A stretch of DNA of 64,000 nt from contig OY997594.1 of NCBI GenBank assembly GCA_963921825.1, forward strand, positions 9,739,001 through 9,803,000. Reading direction: 5' to 3'. The translations under genes were made by a program, and so were the position numbers. The notes under the pieces are model-generated. The model saw only the letters and a list, made by a program, of their open reading frames with translations, did no database searches and was not told the DNA's origin. This DNA is from Erodium maritimum. Its lineage: Eukaryota; Streptophyta; Magnoliopsida; Geraniales; Geraniaceae. This document shows, piece by piece, positions 11,576 to 23,476 of the stretch; position 1 is the stretch's first letter, and every line of letters begins with the position of its first letter.

Positions 11576-11765
11576 TTACTTTCAGTCTTCTCAAACTAGA
11601 TGTTGTATTTTCTCAAACCATGCCTTCCGTATTCTCAACATGATAGTGCGCATGCAGTTGCTAGATAGTATCATGACTGACAATACTCGCAAATTAGATA
11701 TGAACTATCCGCAAACTAGATATGAACTATCCGCAAACTAAATATGAAGTATACGCAAAGAAACT
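11576..11765. repeat. dispersed-motif cluster A
   Basis: At least seven variants of the motif occur in 190 bp: CTTCTCAAACTAG, TTTCTCAAACCA, ACTCGCAAATTAG, two copies of TATCCGCAAACTA, TATACGCAAAG and an ATTCTCAAC. Confidence 0.75.
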
Positions 11766-11881
11766 ATTCGCTAATAAAATAAACTTTTCTGATTGATCTT
11801 CCAAAACTGAATCAGGTTCGTCCATTGCGAATAATTTATCGACGGTGCTAGATTGGCGCGCGAATTAACCCCAACTTCCTC

Positions 11882-11888
11882 TATAAAA
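11882..11888 (+). promoter_or_regulatory. TATA box of transposase gene
   Basis: TATAAAA lies about 330 bp before the transposase ATG. A GGCGCGCGAATT stretch just upstream resembles the sequence upstream of the Ulp1 gene (ATGCGCGAATTATTT at 42387), so the two promoters may share sequence. Confidence 0.55.
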
Positions 11889-12211
11889 CCGCCAAATTCA
11901 AAAACGGAAAGTTCCTAAACAACAAATCAGAAATCGAATCAAACACAGAGTTAGAAAGTCTTTCGAACAAATGTCTACGTATTCCCAAATATAAACCCTA
12001 GATCGGAGTTTTCTCGAAGAAATCGAGATCACGGACTAGATTAAAAGAAACTACGATTCTTTGAAACTTGATTCCAAACAAAAACTCAGATCGCACCTGA
12101 GATCGCACCAGAGATCGCATCGTGAGATCGTCGGAAATCGCAACAGAGATCGTCGGATATATTGATTGATATCGTCGGATTTTAACACAGCTAGCCAATT
12201 CACAAATCGAG

Positions 12212-15194
12212 ATGTCATCTACAATATGTAAGTATAGATCCATTAAACAAAATTGATTTGCTTCTAGAATCGCTGCAAATTCTGTTTTTCCGTTGACCAA
12301 AACGTCATAATCATGGTGGTTTTTTATCCGTGAACTAGAATGCCTAGGTACTCAAAACAATAGTTTGTGTTGTACGATATTTAGCGACATAAAATATTTG
12401 TTTCTTCTCAAACAATATATAAAATCTCCTCCATGACACATTCTCAAACTATATGTGCAGCATCCGCAAACTAACTTGCTTATTTTCACAAAGGAAGAAT
12501 AATCTGCTTTGCCTGTTACTATATACTACTGCCTGTGTATCAATCTGAGTATATTATAACTATCTGATTCTATGTGTGATGTATATGCAATATGAAATTA
12601 TTACATCCTCAAACTGATCCCTATTTCGATGAATATCAGTTGCAGGCACAGACAGTGACTGTACTGCAGAATCAGATCTCCAAAACACTGTTCTGTTTTC
12701 TGCTGGAGGAACCATGATATACTTGCCATCCTGCCAGCCTGAGCGAACGCCGTTTGTAGGAAAGGATTTCAAGACACTGAATAAGGCGATAGATTTCTAC
12801 CAAAATTACGCTAGACTGTCTGGATTCACTACAAGAAGGTCTACGGAGAAGAAGGATAAAACAAACAACATAAAGCTAAAGTACATGGTATCAAGAATTA
12901 ATTGTGAAGCAATGATAAGGTTCACAACTTTCAAAGACTACAAAAAAGAGGAACAGATTGCTCACAAGAATTAATTGTGAAGCAATGATAAGGTTCACAT
13001 TTGTTTCGGAGGAATTAGGATACAAAGTATCAAAATTTGTTGAAGGTCATAACCACCCTATGGTTGGAGCGGAGCACAAACATGAGATGCGAAGTAAACG
13101 ACACATGGAAGGCAACCATGTTGAGTATATGAACTTTTGCGAGAGATCGGGAATAGGTCCCTCAAAGGCACACAGACTAATCAGTGAAACACGCGGAGGC
13201 CCCAGCCATGTTGGAGCTTTAAAGCAAGATTTCTTCAACTACCACAGGGACTTGAAAGCCTATATTGGAGGAAGTGATGTTCAGATAATCCTTGACCAGT
13301 TCCGTGACAAGAAGGTAGCCAACAACAAGTTCTACTATGAGTACGATGTTGACACAAGCGGAAGCCTGACTAAGCTATTCTGGTGTGATGAAATAGCTAT
13401 CAAGAATTACGAGCTTTATGGGGATAATGTTTCCTTTGACACAACTTATAGGACTAACCAGTAAGTATTACTCGAATTCCCTAATTCATTCAAAAAGCAA
13501 TTGTAAACATTATTCTTTATTAACGATTGATGTTTTTTAGGTACTCGATGCCATTTTGTACGTTTACAGGAGTAGACAACTATGACAAATCTGTGACTTT
13601 TGGGCTGGGACTGGTAACACATAAGGATATCGAGTCTTTCACTTGGATGTTTAACGCTTTTCTGAAGGCGATGAATGGGAAGCAACCAATGTATCTGGTG
13701 ACAGATCAAGACCCAGCAATGAAAGTTGCAATACCTAAAGTCATGACAGAGACTAAGCACAAACTCTGCATGTGGCACATTATGAATAAAATTCGTCTTA
13801 AGGTTAGTCTCTATAAGAAAATTATATACTCTGTATTCTCATCTTATAATGCTTGTTTACTCAAAACGTTTTATTCTTAATGTGGTTCTCATAGTTAACT
13901 ACTATACGATGGGTTTATATCTATTCTCAAACTATTATGTCGGTTTTCTCAATCTATGAACACAAAATATCCATATGCCACAGTATTGTCGATTAGTATT
14001 ATTTTTTTGTTCGAGTTTACAAATCTTACAAAAAATGTTACAGGTGCCTGGAAGTATAACAAATGATACAGACTTTGAGAAAAGGTTGGATTCCATAGTA
14101 TACAACAACCTTATAAGCCCTGATGAGTTTGATGAAGAGTGGGCTAGCATCATTGAAGACTTCAATTTGCAGGACAACACTTGGCTCAATGGCTTATTCG
14201 ATCTGTGTCACAGTTGGATCCCAGCATACCATAGGGATTTCCCGATGGGGTTGTTTATGAGGACATCATCAAGGTCTGAATCAGCCAACTGGGCCTATCA
14301 ACAACTCACAGATCAGTACCTAAACCTTGTTCACTTGATCTGGCGGTGTGGCGTGGTGATAGAGAACCAAAGGAATGAGCATTTCAGTCTTATGATGCAC
14401 AGCTACAACTCATATCCGGTGTTGAAGACAAACACGTGTTTCGAAGCAGATGTTTGGACTGTGTACACACATACTGTGTTTGCTGACATACAAAAGCATA
14501 TAGTTTACACTCTCAACCGTTGCAGCTTGCCAAGCATGGATGACACCGTAGATGACACCATTGTCTATAAAGTCAGGGATTCGTCGATTATTAAAGATGG
14601 TAAGGAATTCAGGGTGACTTGGCGATGAGTACAAACAACTTTGAGTGCAATTGCAACAAGCTTCTAACAACGGCCTGTATATGTTCTCACATATTCTTTG
14701 CGCTGCAAAACATAACGTTGAGGAAGATTCCTAGGATACTGGTAAACCAGAGATGGTGTAAAGACACAAACTTGACAGCTACATTGTCTTCTAATGGTGT
14801 TCCACCTGAAGGTCCTAGTCTGAAGGATGATGAAGTTATGGATGCACTGAAAGCCAGGTTTACTGAAATGATTGGGACAAAAGATGCAGCAATTTCAAGT
14901 ATTCGAGGATTGTTGGACACTCTAAATCGATACAGAGTGAGGACGGTGGATGACATAGTGAATGAGAATAGACTCAATAGAACAAGTTTCATAGCATCGG
15001 TGACAGGTATCAAATTGCCAGAAATAGTCACTGTCCAGCCACCAAATATCACAAACACCAAGGGCTCTCGCTTGCGATCTGGGAGTAGAATGATCAGTAA
15101 TAAAGAAAAGGCAATCAATGCTAGTAACAAGCGAAAACGGTTATGCAGGACATGCCACACAATGCAAGACCATGACACAAGGACCTGCCCCTGA
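12212..15194 (+). CDS. FAR1/FHY3-type MULE transposase, four or more exons, frame-damaged
   Basis: Exon 1 is 12212-12227, exon 2 12646-13460, exon 3 13541-13802 and exon 4 from 14044; all junctions are GT-AG and join in frame. The N-terminal part holds a FAR1 DNA-binding domain (FKTLNKAIDFYQNYARLSGF to VEGHNHPM). The MULE transposase core follows with likely catalytic acids in DTTYRTN, TDQDPAM and RSESANW, plus the conserved MWHI. Next come a SWIM zinc finger (CNC...CSH near 14650-14700) and a C-terminal CCHC-like knuckle (CRTCHTMQDHDTRTC). Two breaks are visible: a 35-bp direct duplication offset by 73 bp in exon 2 (12892 and 12965), and a one-base frame change near 14625 between EFRVTW and the SWIM finger. 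It is probably no longer functional as assembled. The role would be cut-and-paste transposition. It could be mistaken for a domesticated FAR1-related gene, but nearby element genes argue against that. Confidence 0.8.
12892..12999 (+). repeat. 73-bp-offset direct duplication inside transposase exon 2
   Basis: The 35-bp stretch starting CAAGAATTAATTGTGAAGC occurs at 12892-12926 and again at 12965-12999. The offset is not a multiple of three, so the two halves of the exon lie in different frames. Confidence 0.85.
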
Positions 15195-15860
15195 ATAAGA
15201 ATAGGAAGAAGAAGAAGAAGAAGTAGACTGATAAATATTTTCAACTGCGGATTTAGTTGTTTTTGTTTGCGAATATAGACAATAAGTTTTGCGAATAAAT
15301 ACAGACTGTTTGATGATACAGTTGTTTGCGTTTTCTGAATTAATAAATTTCATTTCTGCATATGTTTTTATTTATATGAATTTCATATAATATATTGTTC
15401 AACACAATGCAAGACCATGACACAAGGACCTGCCCCCTGAGTAAGAATAGGAAGAAGAAGAAGAAGTAGACTGATGTAGATTATCGATTGCGGATTTAGT
15501 TTTTTCTTTTTGCGGATATAGACAATTGGTTTTGCGAATAAATACAACTGTTTGAGAATACAGTTGTTTGGGTTTTCTGAATTAATAAATTTAATTTCTG
15601 CATATGTTTTCATTTATACGAATTTAATATAATAAATTGTTCAACAAAATGAAAAATCATGACAACAGGACCTGCCTCATGAATAAGAATAGGAAGAAGA
15701 AGAAGTAGACTAATTTAGATTTTAACAGCGGATTTAGTTATTTCTGTTTGCGAATATAGACAATGAGTTTTGCGATAAATATATACGATTTGAGGATACA
15801 GTTGTTTGGTTTGAGGATTTAATTGTTCAAATTTTGTTTACTATATAATATATAATGATT
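15161..15860 (+). repeat. three tandem copies of the transposase 3' end and trailer
   Basis: Units of about 243 bp begin at 15161, 15406 and 15648. Each starts with the codons for the zinc-knuckle end (AATGCAAGACCATGACAC in the first two), passes an AAGAAGAAG run, and then carries TGCGGATTTAG, TTTGCGAATATAGACAA and TTTTGCGAATAAAT, motif variants on the opposite strand. The third copy is the most diverged. Confidence 0.85.
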
Positions 15861-15996
15861 TGAGAATATACTATTTTAGTTTTGCGTACAAAAGGGAAGT
15901 GAAACGGTTTGTGGTAGACCAATCAAATATTGACAGCGTGGAAACGTGGGGGAGAATTGATTGCTCCACTAACCCACGATGCTCTACATGTTCCCC

Positions 15997-16004
15997 TATA
16001 TATA
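15997..16004 (+). promoter_or_regulatory. TATA box of small gene 3
   Basis: TATATATA lies about 70 bp before the ATG at 16070, in a setting (CCCC before, ACCCAATAC after) like that of the other small genes. Confidence 0.6.
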
Positions 16005-16069
16005 CCCAATACTGTATTCTTCTATACTCATCCCTCAACTCTTCGAATACCCAATTTTACTCTGAAAAA

Positions 16070-16387
16070 ATGGCGTCATCAAGCAGTAGGAAGCATAAAA
16101 GTTATGAAGATGAATTCGACGAACGCGAAAGGAAGCTGAAGGAGCAGAACAAGAAGGACAAAAAACAAAAGCGTCTCATCAAGCACGAGGAGTTTTTGAT
16201 GAACTTCAAGGCAATCAAGCCTAAGCTTTCTGAGATTGAGCTTGAGCTTGAAATTTTGGGCATGGAAGTAGGCGAACAGTTGTGCACTGACATGAGCGCC
16301 GAAGAAGCGCTAGCAAACTCATCCCTCAACAGGAAGATAACCGAAGTCATCTTAGCGGTGAACAAAGCTATGAAACTACTGGTATAG
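16070..16387 (+). CDS. small charged helical accessory protein 3
   Basis: The predicted product is about 105 residues. I chose the ATG at 16070 over an upstream in-frame one (15860) because it follows the TATA box by 70 bp and starts MASSSS after a typical leader. The N-terminal third is strongly charged (ERERKLKEQNKKDKKQKR, a likely nuclear-targeting and coiled-coil stretch). The rest is helical, with LSEIELELEILGMEVGEQL and a final KITEVILAVNKAMKLL. Layout and size match the other three small genes, though sequence similarity is the weakest. It sits just downstream of the transposase repeats. Function unknown. Confidence 0.6.
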   Translation: MASSSSRKHKSYEDEFDERERKLKEQNKKDKKQKRLIKHEEFLMNFKAIKPKLSEIELELEILGMEVGEQLCTDMSAEEALANSSLNRKITEVILAVNKAMKLLV

Positions 16388-16508
16388 GCATAGCAAACCC
16401 TAGTCTCTTTTGTTTCCCTTTATCTGTTCAAAGTAATTAAAAAAAAATCGTTTTCCATAAATTCGTTTATATTTCACTTTCAAGTTATATATAATTCCAT
16501 GATTTGTG

Positions 16509-16800
16509 TTACATGCGAAACAGAATATTAGTATAAGCAAACAATGATCTAAGTATCCGCAAACCAGGATCTTTGTATCCGCAAACTACAAGTCCATAAT
16601 AATATTCGCGAAACATTAATAACAGTATCCGCAAACAACAAGTTAAGAAGAACAAATTTACAATATAAGCAAACCAACATCTCTGTATCCGCAAACTACA
16701 AGTCTGTATCCGCAAACAACAAGTAAAGAAGTATAAATTAACAATATTAGCAAACCAGGATCTCTGTATCCGCAAACTCGAAGTCCATATTTGAATCCCC
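16509..16800. repeat. dispersed-motif cluster B
   Basis: About ten motif copies occur in 290 bp, chiefly TATCCGCAAACTA, TATCCGCAAACAA, TATAAGCAAACCA and ATTAGCAAACCA, often followed by GGATCT or CAAGT. Confidence 0.8.
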
Positions 16801-16877
16801 AAAAAAAGAAGTTCTATATTCACAAAGAGAGAATCCTATATCCTAAAAATGAAATAACTTGTGGCTAAAGTTACATT

Positions 16878-19800
16878 TGTCACGCCCCAATTTCAGTAAA
16901 CCGAACTCGGGACGCGAACATTTAAAATAATAAAACATTTAGTTGCTTTTTTCATAAATCACCGTTTGTTCAACAAAAATAATATTTACAACTTAAAATA
17001 CGTCCCAACAAGTGGACAAAAGTATGATATCCGTCGCTAGGCTCAAAATAAACCCAGAATCCCGCTCCTATCTCTTCAAGCTTCAGAAGCTCACCTAGTT
17101 CAGCCTGCGAACGGTACCTGTAGGAAAAGCAGCTAAGGGTGAGCGTTCGCTCACCACCACGGATAACAGACTGACTACGACATAATTAGCAGACAATGCC
17201 AGTAACACCAACAACAAACTCAACACCGGGGAACACCATCCCCAACCCAAGTACTCCGACTGAACACACGCCCATTGCTACCTTCCTTGACCAACTCAAC
17301 ACTCTGACACGTAAAGTAGACCCGACACAACGATCACGACATCCTCCAAAGACGTGACAGAAAACTACGCAACACCAAACAAGATCACAAAGGATCGCAT
17401 TCCTGCCAGCTGCTCAGTGCCAAAGAACGCTCGCAACCTCCCGAGACTCTAACTCGGTCAGGCCAACCAAAGAACGCTCGCAACCTCCCGAGACTCTAAC
17501 TCGGTCAGGCCAGCCAAAGAACGCTCGCAACCTCCCGAGACTCTAACTCGGTCAGGCCAGCCGAAGAATGCTCGCAACTTACTGAGACTCTAACTCGTAA
17601 GCCAGCAAAAGAATGCTCACAAACCCAAACCACATACACGCGGCCAGGACCCCTTTATTGACGGGCGGGCCCCCTACCCCGTCTGAACATGCAGACACGT
17701 GTGCTCGTGGACCCCTGTTTCATGAAGCGGGCCCCCAACCTCAGGTAACCACAATCACAATCACAACCACAAACAAAGTTCAACGAATAACAACAACACA
17801 AGATCAACACTCTATAGGCACTCATGGCCACCCAAGACACCAACAGTAAAACACGGACTCAACAACCCCACGGGCACTCACAGCCTCCCAAGAAACACCA
17901 ACCATAACTCACGGGCTCAACAACCCCACGGGCACTCACGGCCTCCCAAGAAACAAATTAAACCATAACTCACGGGCTCAATAACCCCACGAGCACTCAC
18001 GGCCTCCCAAGACACACCAACAATAACTCACGGGCTCAATAACCCCACGGGCACTCACGGCCTCCCAAGACACACCAAAAATAAAGACACGGGTTCAACA
18101 ACCCCACGGGCACTCATGGCCACCCAAAACACCAAAGGTAAAGACACGGGCTCTCAAGGCCACCCAAGACACACCAACAGTAACACGGGATCTCATGGCC
18201 ACCGAAGACATCAACAATAAGGCACGGGCTCTCATGGCCACCCAAGACACCAATAATAATACACGGGCTCTCATGGCCACCCAAGACATAAATTAAACAG
18301 TCAACCTCCGGGCATGGTCATATGCCTCCAGTAATTCTAATATCGCTAAGTTCTCTATTCCTACGACACTACTAAGTGTCACATACTTTTCTCATAAACG
18401 CTACGTTCTCGTATCATGCTTTTCTAATATTTAGATAAACCTACTCAACCCACGACACCCCAGTGTCACATGCATTTCTACTGTTAACTTTCCCTAGTCA
18501 GGGCCGAGATCCGGCTACTTTTCCCTAGCTCAATTGAAGAACAACCGCTATGTCTCCTAGCTGCTGACGTCCTGGCTCGCTACCTCCGGTCTTCTCTTCG
18601 ATCGAAGCCAGACTCTAAATTTAACACGAAGCCAAAAAATTAATAACGGTTCCACCGTTAAATAAAAGGTTACGATTAGTCCAGTTTAGATCCGACAGTT
18701 GTCCTTTAAACTCGAGGGGGCTAAAAGCGGGATTAACGGCGAATCGAGTTCGAGTACTCGAGCCCGAGAACAGGACCTGGTGCACGGATCCCAAGGCACG
18801 GGTTTCGAGGTACAGGTTTCGTGACACGCTTCCCGAGGCACCCGTTTCGTTAAAAACTGATTTTAACCCCTTTTTATTTAAAACAGTTTTGATTTTCAAA
18901 TCCCTTCTCCTTAAACTGTTTTTGGTTCTCAAATCCTCCCTTTTGTTCTTTTCTGATAAATCCGCGATTTTCTTCAATCAAATTGTTAATTCGTTTTCCT
19001 TTTCAAACTCAAACCGAATTCTTTTCAGTTCTCTCTTTTAAAGCAGAATTTTTTATTTCCAAATTGATGTTCCTTTTCAAATTCTTTCGATCTTACAACC
19101 AAACATTTCAGATCCAAAATCACAAAAAAACAACTTTTAAATCAAAACTCGTTTTATTTCCTTTTCTTGAGTTACAGTAAGCTCGGGACAATCAAAACAA
19201 CAAAAAAAGGGAAACGTCTCGGGTTGAGAAATCCGACCGACCACCACGTCGAGAAGCTCACCGTGGAGGGAAGGGCGGTTGGGCGGTGCACGGCGGGGCT
19301 ATGCGCACTCGTCTCGCCATAGATCTGGAACGGCGGCGGGAGGGTCGGAGAGAGCTCGCAGCGAGCTTCGGACGGTGAGGGCGGCGGTGACTTCGGACGG
19401 CGAGGAGGTGGCCGCGGCCGTGGGTTCCGCCTCAGATCTGAACGGGAACGGACGGTTCCATCCCGGATCTGAGTGCGCGCCGGCGAGTCTGTCACGACTC
19501 TGGCCGTGCACGGCGACGGAGGGCTCGGCGACGCTCGAGCGTGGAGAGGAGGGACAGTGGCGTGAGGAGTGAGGGACGACGATGTTGGTCTCGGACGGCA
19601 CTGGATCGGGAGAGGGAGAGGGTGTTCGGGGACCCGAGCTGGTCGGAGGTGGTGGTTCGGGGCGGCGGCTGGTGTGTGGAGAGAAGGGTCGGGATTTGAG
19701 GGGGAGCGGTGCAGAGAGAGACGAGGACAAGGGGGTTCGGCGCTGAGTGAGTGAGGTGGAGAAGGAGAGAGATGAGGGAGGACGGGTGGTGGCCGGACTT

Positions 19801-20077
19801 CAGCGGCGGCGAGAGAGAGAAGATTGGGGGTCGGGGCTGCTGAAACGAAGAAGAGAGGGAAACAGATAGTGACGCTGAACCCTAGTGTTTGGCTTATAAA
19901 GCCTGGGCTTGGGCCGGGTCAGCACTTGGGCCGGTTCTGAGACTCGGGCCGGGTCTGTCCGGTCCAGCCCAAAACCTTTTTTTTTACGAACGAAGAATTA
20001 AACCGATTTTCAACCTCAACGTTTCGATCGAACGGAAACAAATAAAACAAGCAAATTTTAATGAGACGGTCTTCACA
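16878..20077 (-). repeat. left (3') LTR of gypsy element 2
   Basis: It is 3200 bp, from TGTCACGCCCCAATTTCAG to GACGGTCTTCACA. It carries tandem arrays at 17420-17600 and 17815-18290 and the inverted repeat GGTGAGCGTTCGCTCACC at 17138-17155. Confidence 0.85.
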
Positions 20078-20252
20078 ATCTACCCCCTTAAAATAATTTC
20101 GTCCGCGAAATTTAAAACAGACGTACTTCGGGAGTCGAACGAGTCGGCGTACTTCGCGCGAACCTTGTCCTCGCGCCCCCAAGTCGACTCAGCCTCGCGG
20201 TGTCGCCACCGCACCAGTTCTAAGCGGATAACCTTTCCGCGCAGGACCTGCT
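20078..20252 (-). mobile_element. polypurine tract and pol 3' end of gypsy element 2
   Basis: On the minus strand a chromovirus-like C-terminal coding stretch (REAESTWGRED and following residues) runs to TTTTAAGGGGGTAGAT, immediately before the LTR start TGTGAAGACC. This supports assignment to the Tekay/chromovirus group. Confidence 0.65.
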
Positions 20253-21928
20253 TGTTAGTCTTAGTGCCCGTAGTTCAATCATAAATGTCCAAATGTATAT
20301 ATCATCATTAGCAATAAGATTAAAGCGGCTTTCTATTACTTATGTGTTGGAGTAATATATCGATGTGATTTCTGATCTATGCCCACCATGCGAATAGAAC
20401 CATAGATCGAGATGGATCACACTCGATGGGTCCCTAGTCAATAAAGCTTCACTAGAAGCGACTAGTATGAAAGATGGCTCTTCATGGCTTACGTTCTGTT
20501 AGTCATTGGAATGGGATTCCGGAGTCTGATCATAGATATCATGTGGGACATGATATTGGACGACCCGCCCTGAATATGTGCCATAGATTGAGTCATTAAC
20601 ATATTCAGTGTCGTAGCTTGTCATGTATCCTTAGACCAAGGAGTCTTTGTGATCACTATGCAGTCAACAACTAAGTTTGACCTGAGCCTAACGTTGTCCG
20701 TAACAGGGCTTCCATAACGGCCAGGATTGGCTTGGGGACGGGTTGCATGAGTGACACGAAAGACGGCTAAGGGATTTATCCCTCATACTGAGGTATGGGA
20801 AAGATATCGGTTCTCGGCCGCTTGATCGAGAGTGACTGAAAGAATAGCATGGCCATGCACATGATACTAGGTATCATATATTCAGTCATCTCACATATCA
20901 AGGAACAGTGATTGAGAATAATAAGGATGACGGCTCTATGCCTTATCTCAATCAGGATATCGGAGATAAAAGGATAATGACAGGGAGGACGGAAAGGTTA
21001 GAATCAATTGGTTCGATTCGCTATGTAGTGTCAGGCAATACTAAAGTCTCGTTAGTTGCCACTTATATAGGATCAAGTAAAATGGGATTTTACGTTGATC
21101 TATCGACATGCATAGACCTAAGGGTCACACCGAAGGATGAAACTCATTGACACATTTATGGAGAATGGACAAAAGAGAGTTGTCTCGGGACATGACCAAA
21201 ACTGGGTTTTGGGTCATGTGCCCGTAAGTGAATAGGACATTACGGATCAAGACAAGGCTTGGAGTCTTGGGATTGATCGCGTCGGATAATGTTGGACATT
21301 TCCGGTATGGAAGGCTTGGAGGCGATGAGCACGTCACGGGACCTCGTTGGGAATGGCCATGGGCCATGTTCCAAGAGGCCCATGAAAGGCCCATGCAACC
21401 AAGGCCCATGGAACTAATTAATCAAGTCTTGATTAATTAGTACTAAGTAAGCAAGACAAGGATTAAGGTGTTGGTGATTCACCACCTAACCCATCTTGTC
21501 TTGCCATACTTAGCACCATGCTTGTCTTACTTCACACCATGCTTCACACCTTACTTGTCCTTGATGGTTGTTGATGGTTTAAGTCATCTTTTTCCTACAA
21601 CAAATCACAAGACAAGAATAGAAACACCACTTCTCTCCCTCTCACACTACAATTTCGAGTTTGGCACTTTTCCCCCCTCTTGTTGTGTTCTTGAGTCATC
21701 TAAAGAAGAACTACGTGGCTTTGATTCCATTTGGATACGTAGGCGTCTTGGAGACTCAAGCCGATCATCGTTTCTTTGGTGTTCTCTTCCTTTTCTTGAA
21801 CTAGTTGGTAAGGAAACATCCATATTGTTTATTCTCTTGTGTATCTAATATTTGGTAGTGTTCTATGACATGGTCTCGAGTTATTTCCGCTGCAAGTATG
21901 TGTTCATACCCTCCATCGAGACCCAACA
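20253..21928 (+). repeat. 5' LTR of copia element
   Basis: It runs from TGTTAGTCTTAGTGCC to GAGACCCAACA and matches 27517-29192 almost base for base. Confidence 0.93.
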
Positions 21929-23476
21929 GTGGTATCAGAGCCGTGCTACCTTCGGGATTCACAAGAGAACTTTCGGTTTTGCTTGCTAGTTTCGGTTTTG
22001 CATGTTAATTTGCTAAATTGTTTGATAACATGTTTTAAATTCTTGTTTATGGGTTTAATGCATGAAAAATGAATTTTTGAAAATTTTATCAAATCTGGAA
22101 TTTTTGAAAAAAATTTGATTTTTCGGGTCTCGGGAGCGGGACTCTCGGGGAGCCGAAACCGGGACCGAACGGGGCTCCGTTGGACGGAGCTAGGCCAAGC
22201 ATGACCATTGGATGGTCAATATGCCGAGCTAAACCGTTTTGTTAGTCATGACGAGTTTGGAACCGTCTTGATGAACTCAAAAATCAAATGTTCAAAAGTT
22301 TCAATTTTGAACGGTTTCGATAAACCGAGTATCAAAAATTTTCGAAACTTGGCAATTAATTAAAACCGGAAAATCACATGATGTTTGATAACATGCTTGT
22401 TTGATAACACGATGTGTGATGTGATGTTGGCATGGTGTACATAATAGCCCCGAGTTTGATTTAATTATTTATCGCTTTTCACGGCCTGCGAGCCGTTAGA
22501 GTTAGCGTGTAATTATTTTTTCGAGGTGTGGTCGTCGTACCACTTATTTGTAATATTTATTAATTCCCGACCTGCGAGTCGTGTATTAAATTGTAATATT
22601 TTACTCAAGACGAAGAAAGGGCGAAAAGGTCATTTGGTGGCTTCTCGGGTTTTGACATCGGCTTGGAGTCGGTGGAGCTCAAGAAGCTAGTGGGAGTTAG
22701 TTTAGTGGGCTATTATGTACATATTTAACGCTTTATGCTTGGTTTAGTTTTTGCATGATCTTTTCTATGTGTTTTAGAATTGCATGCTTAACTTAATTTA
22801 CCGAGCATATCACCTCACATGCAAAGATAAAATTGGTTTTAATCATTGTCTGTGAGCCCTTAGAATCGTCATTACATTGGATGTAGTTGACGGGTTCGAA
22901 GGAAGAATTACATTGGATGTAATTGGAGGCATCATTACATTTGGAATGTAGTTGATGTGCTCATCGCATCTAGGATGTGCCAAAAGTTTAAAACACAACC
23001 GGACAAGTAAAAACGGGTCATGTCCGATACCTCCCAATTATCAACACCTTACTACCTCCCCGTCCTATGGGTGTCGTGCGCATTAGCAGAGCATCCATGG
23101 GAAAGCGGGGTAGTAGGTTTGGACGACATGTGTAGGTGTCGTGCGCATTAGCGGAGCACCCACATAGTGACGGGCCATAGTTGAAAATTGGTGGACCCGA
23201 CTACGATTCTCAGCCTGAGGTTGAGCTAGGGTATTAGATAGGGTAAGCCGTGTACATGAGTACATACCCTAGCCAAGAGTCACATTGGATGTGATTGGAT
23301 GGAGTCCTACCTACATAGCTCGATTAAGTAGTGAGCATTAGTTCAGCTTAATCGGGTGAATCAAGGATCTTGGTTTTAGGTTCTAAAGGTTTAGAATCAA
23401 TTGGTTGGTGTTTGAACTTGATCTTCATAAAATTTATTCAGTTTACTGATTATATTTTGTTTGTCGTGTAGATCAA
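21929..23476 (+). promoter_or_regulatory. primer-binding site and long leader of copia element
   Basis: TGGTATCAGAGC, matching the 3' end of initiator tRNA-Met, lies at 21930-21941, one base after the LTR. About 1.5 kb of leader follows with no long open frame before the gag-pol ATG at 23477. Confidence 0.85.

Noticed and set aside
20908-21440. Small frames in the copia LTR (and its twin at 28172-28704)
   Set aside because: They duplicate in both LTRs with no known domain and fall in noncoding LTR sequence.
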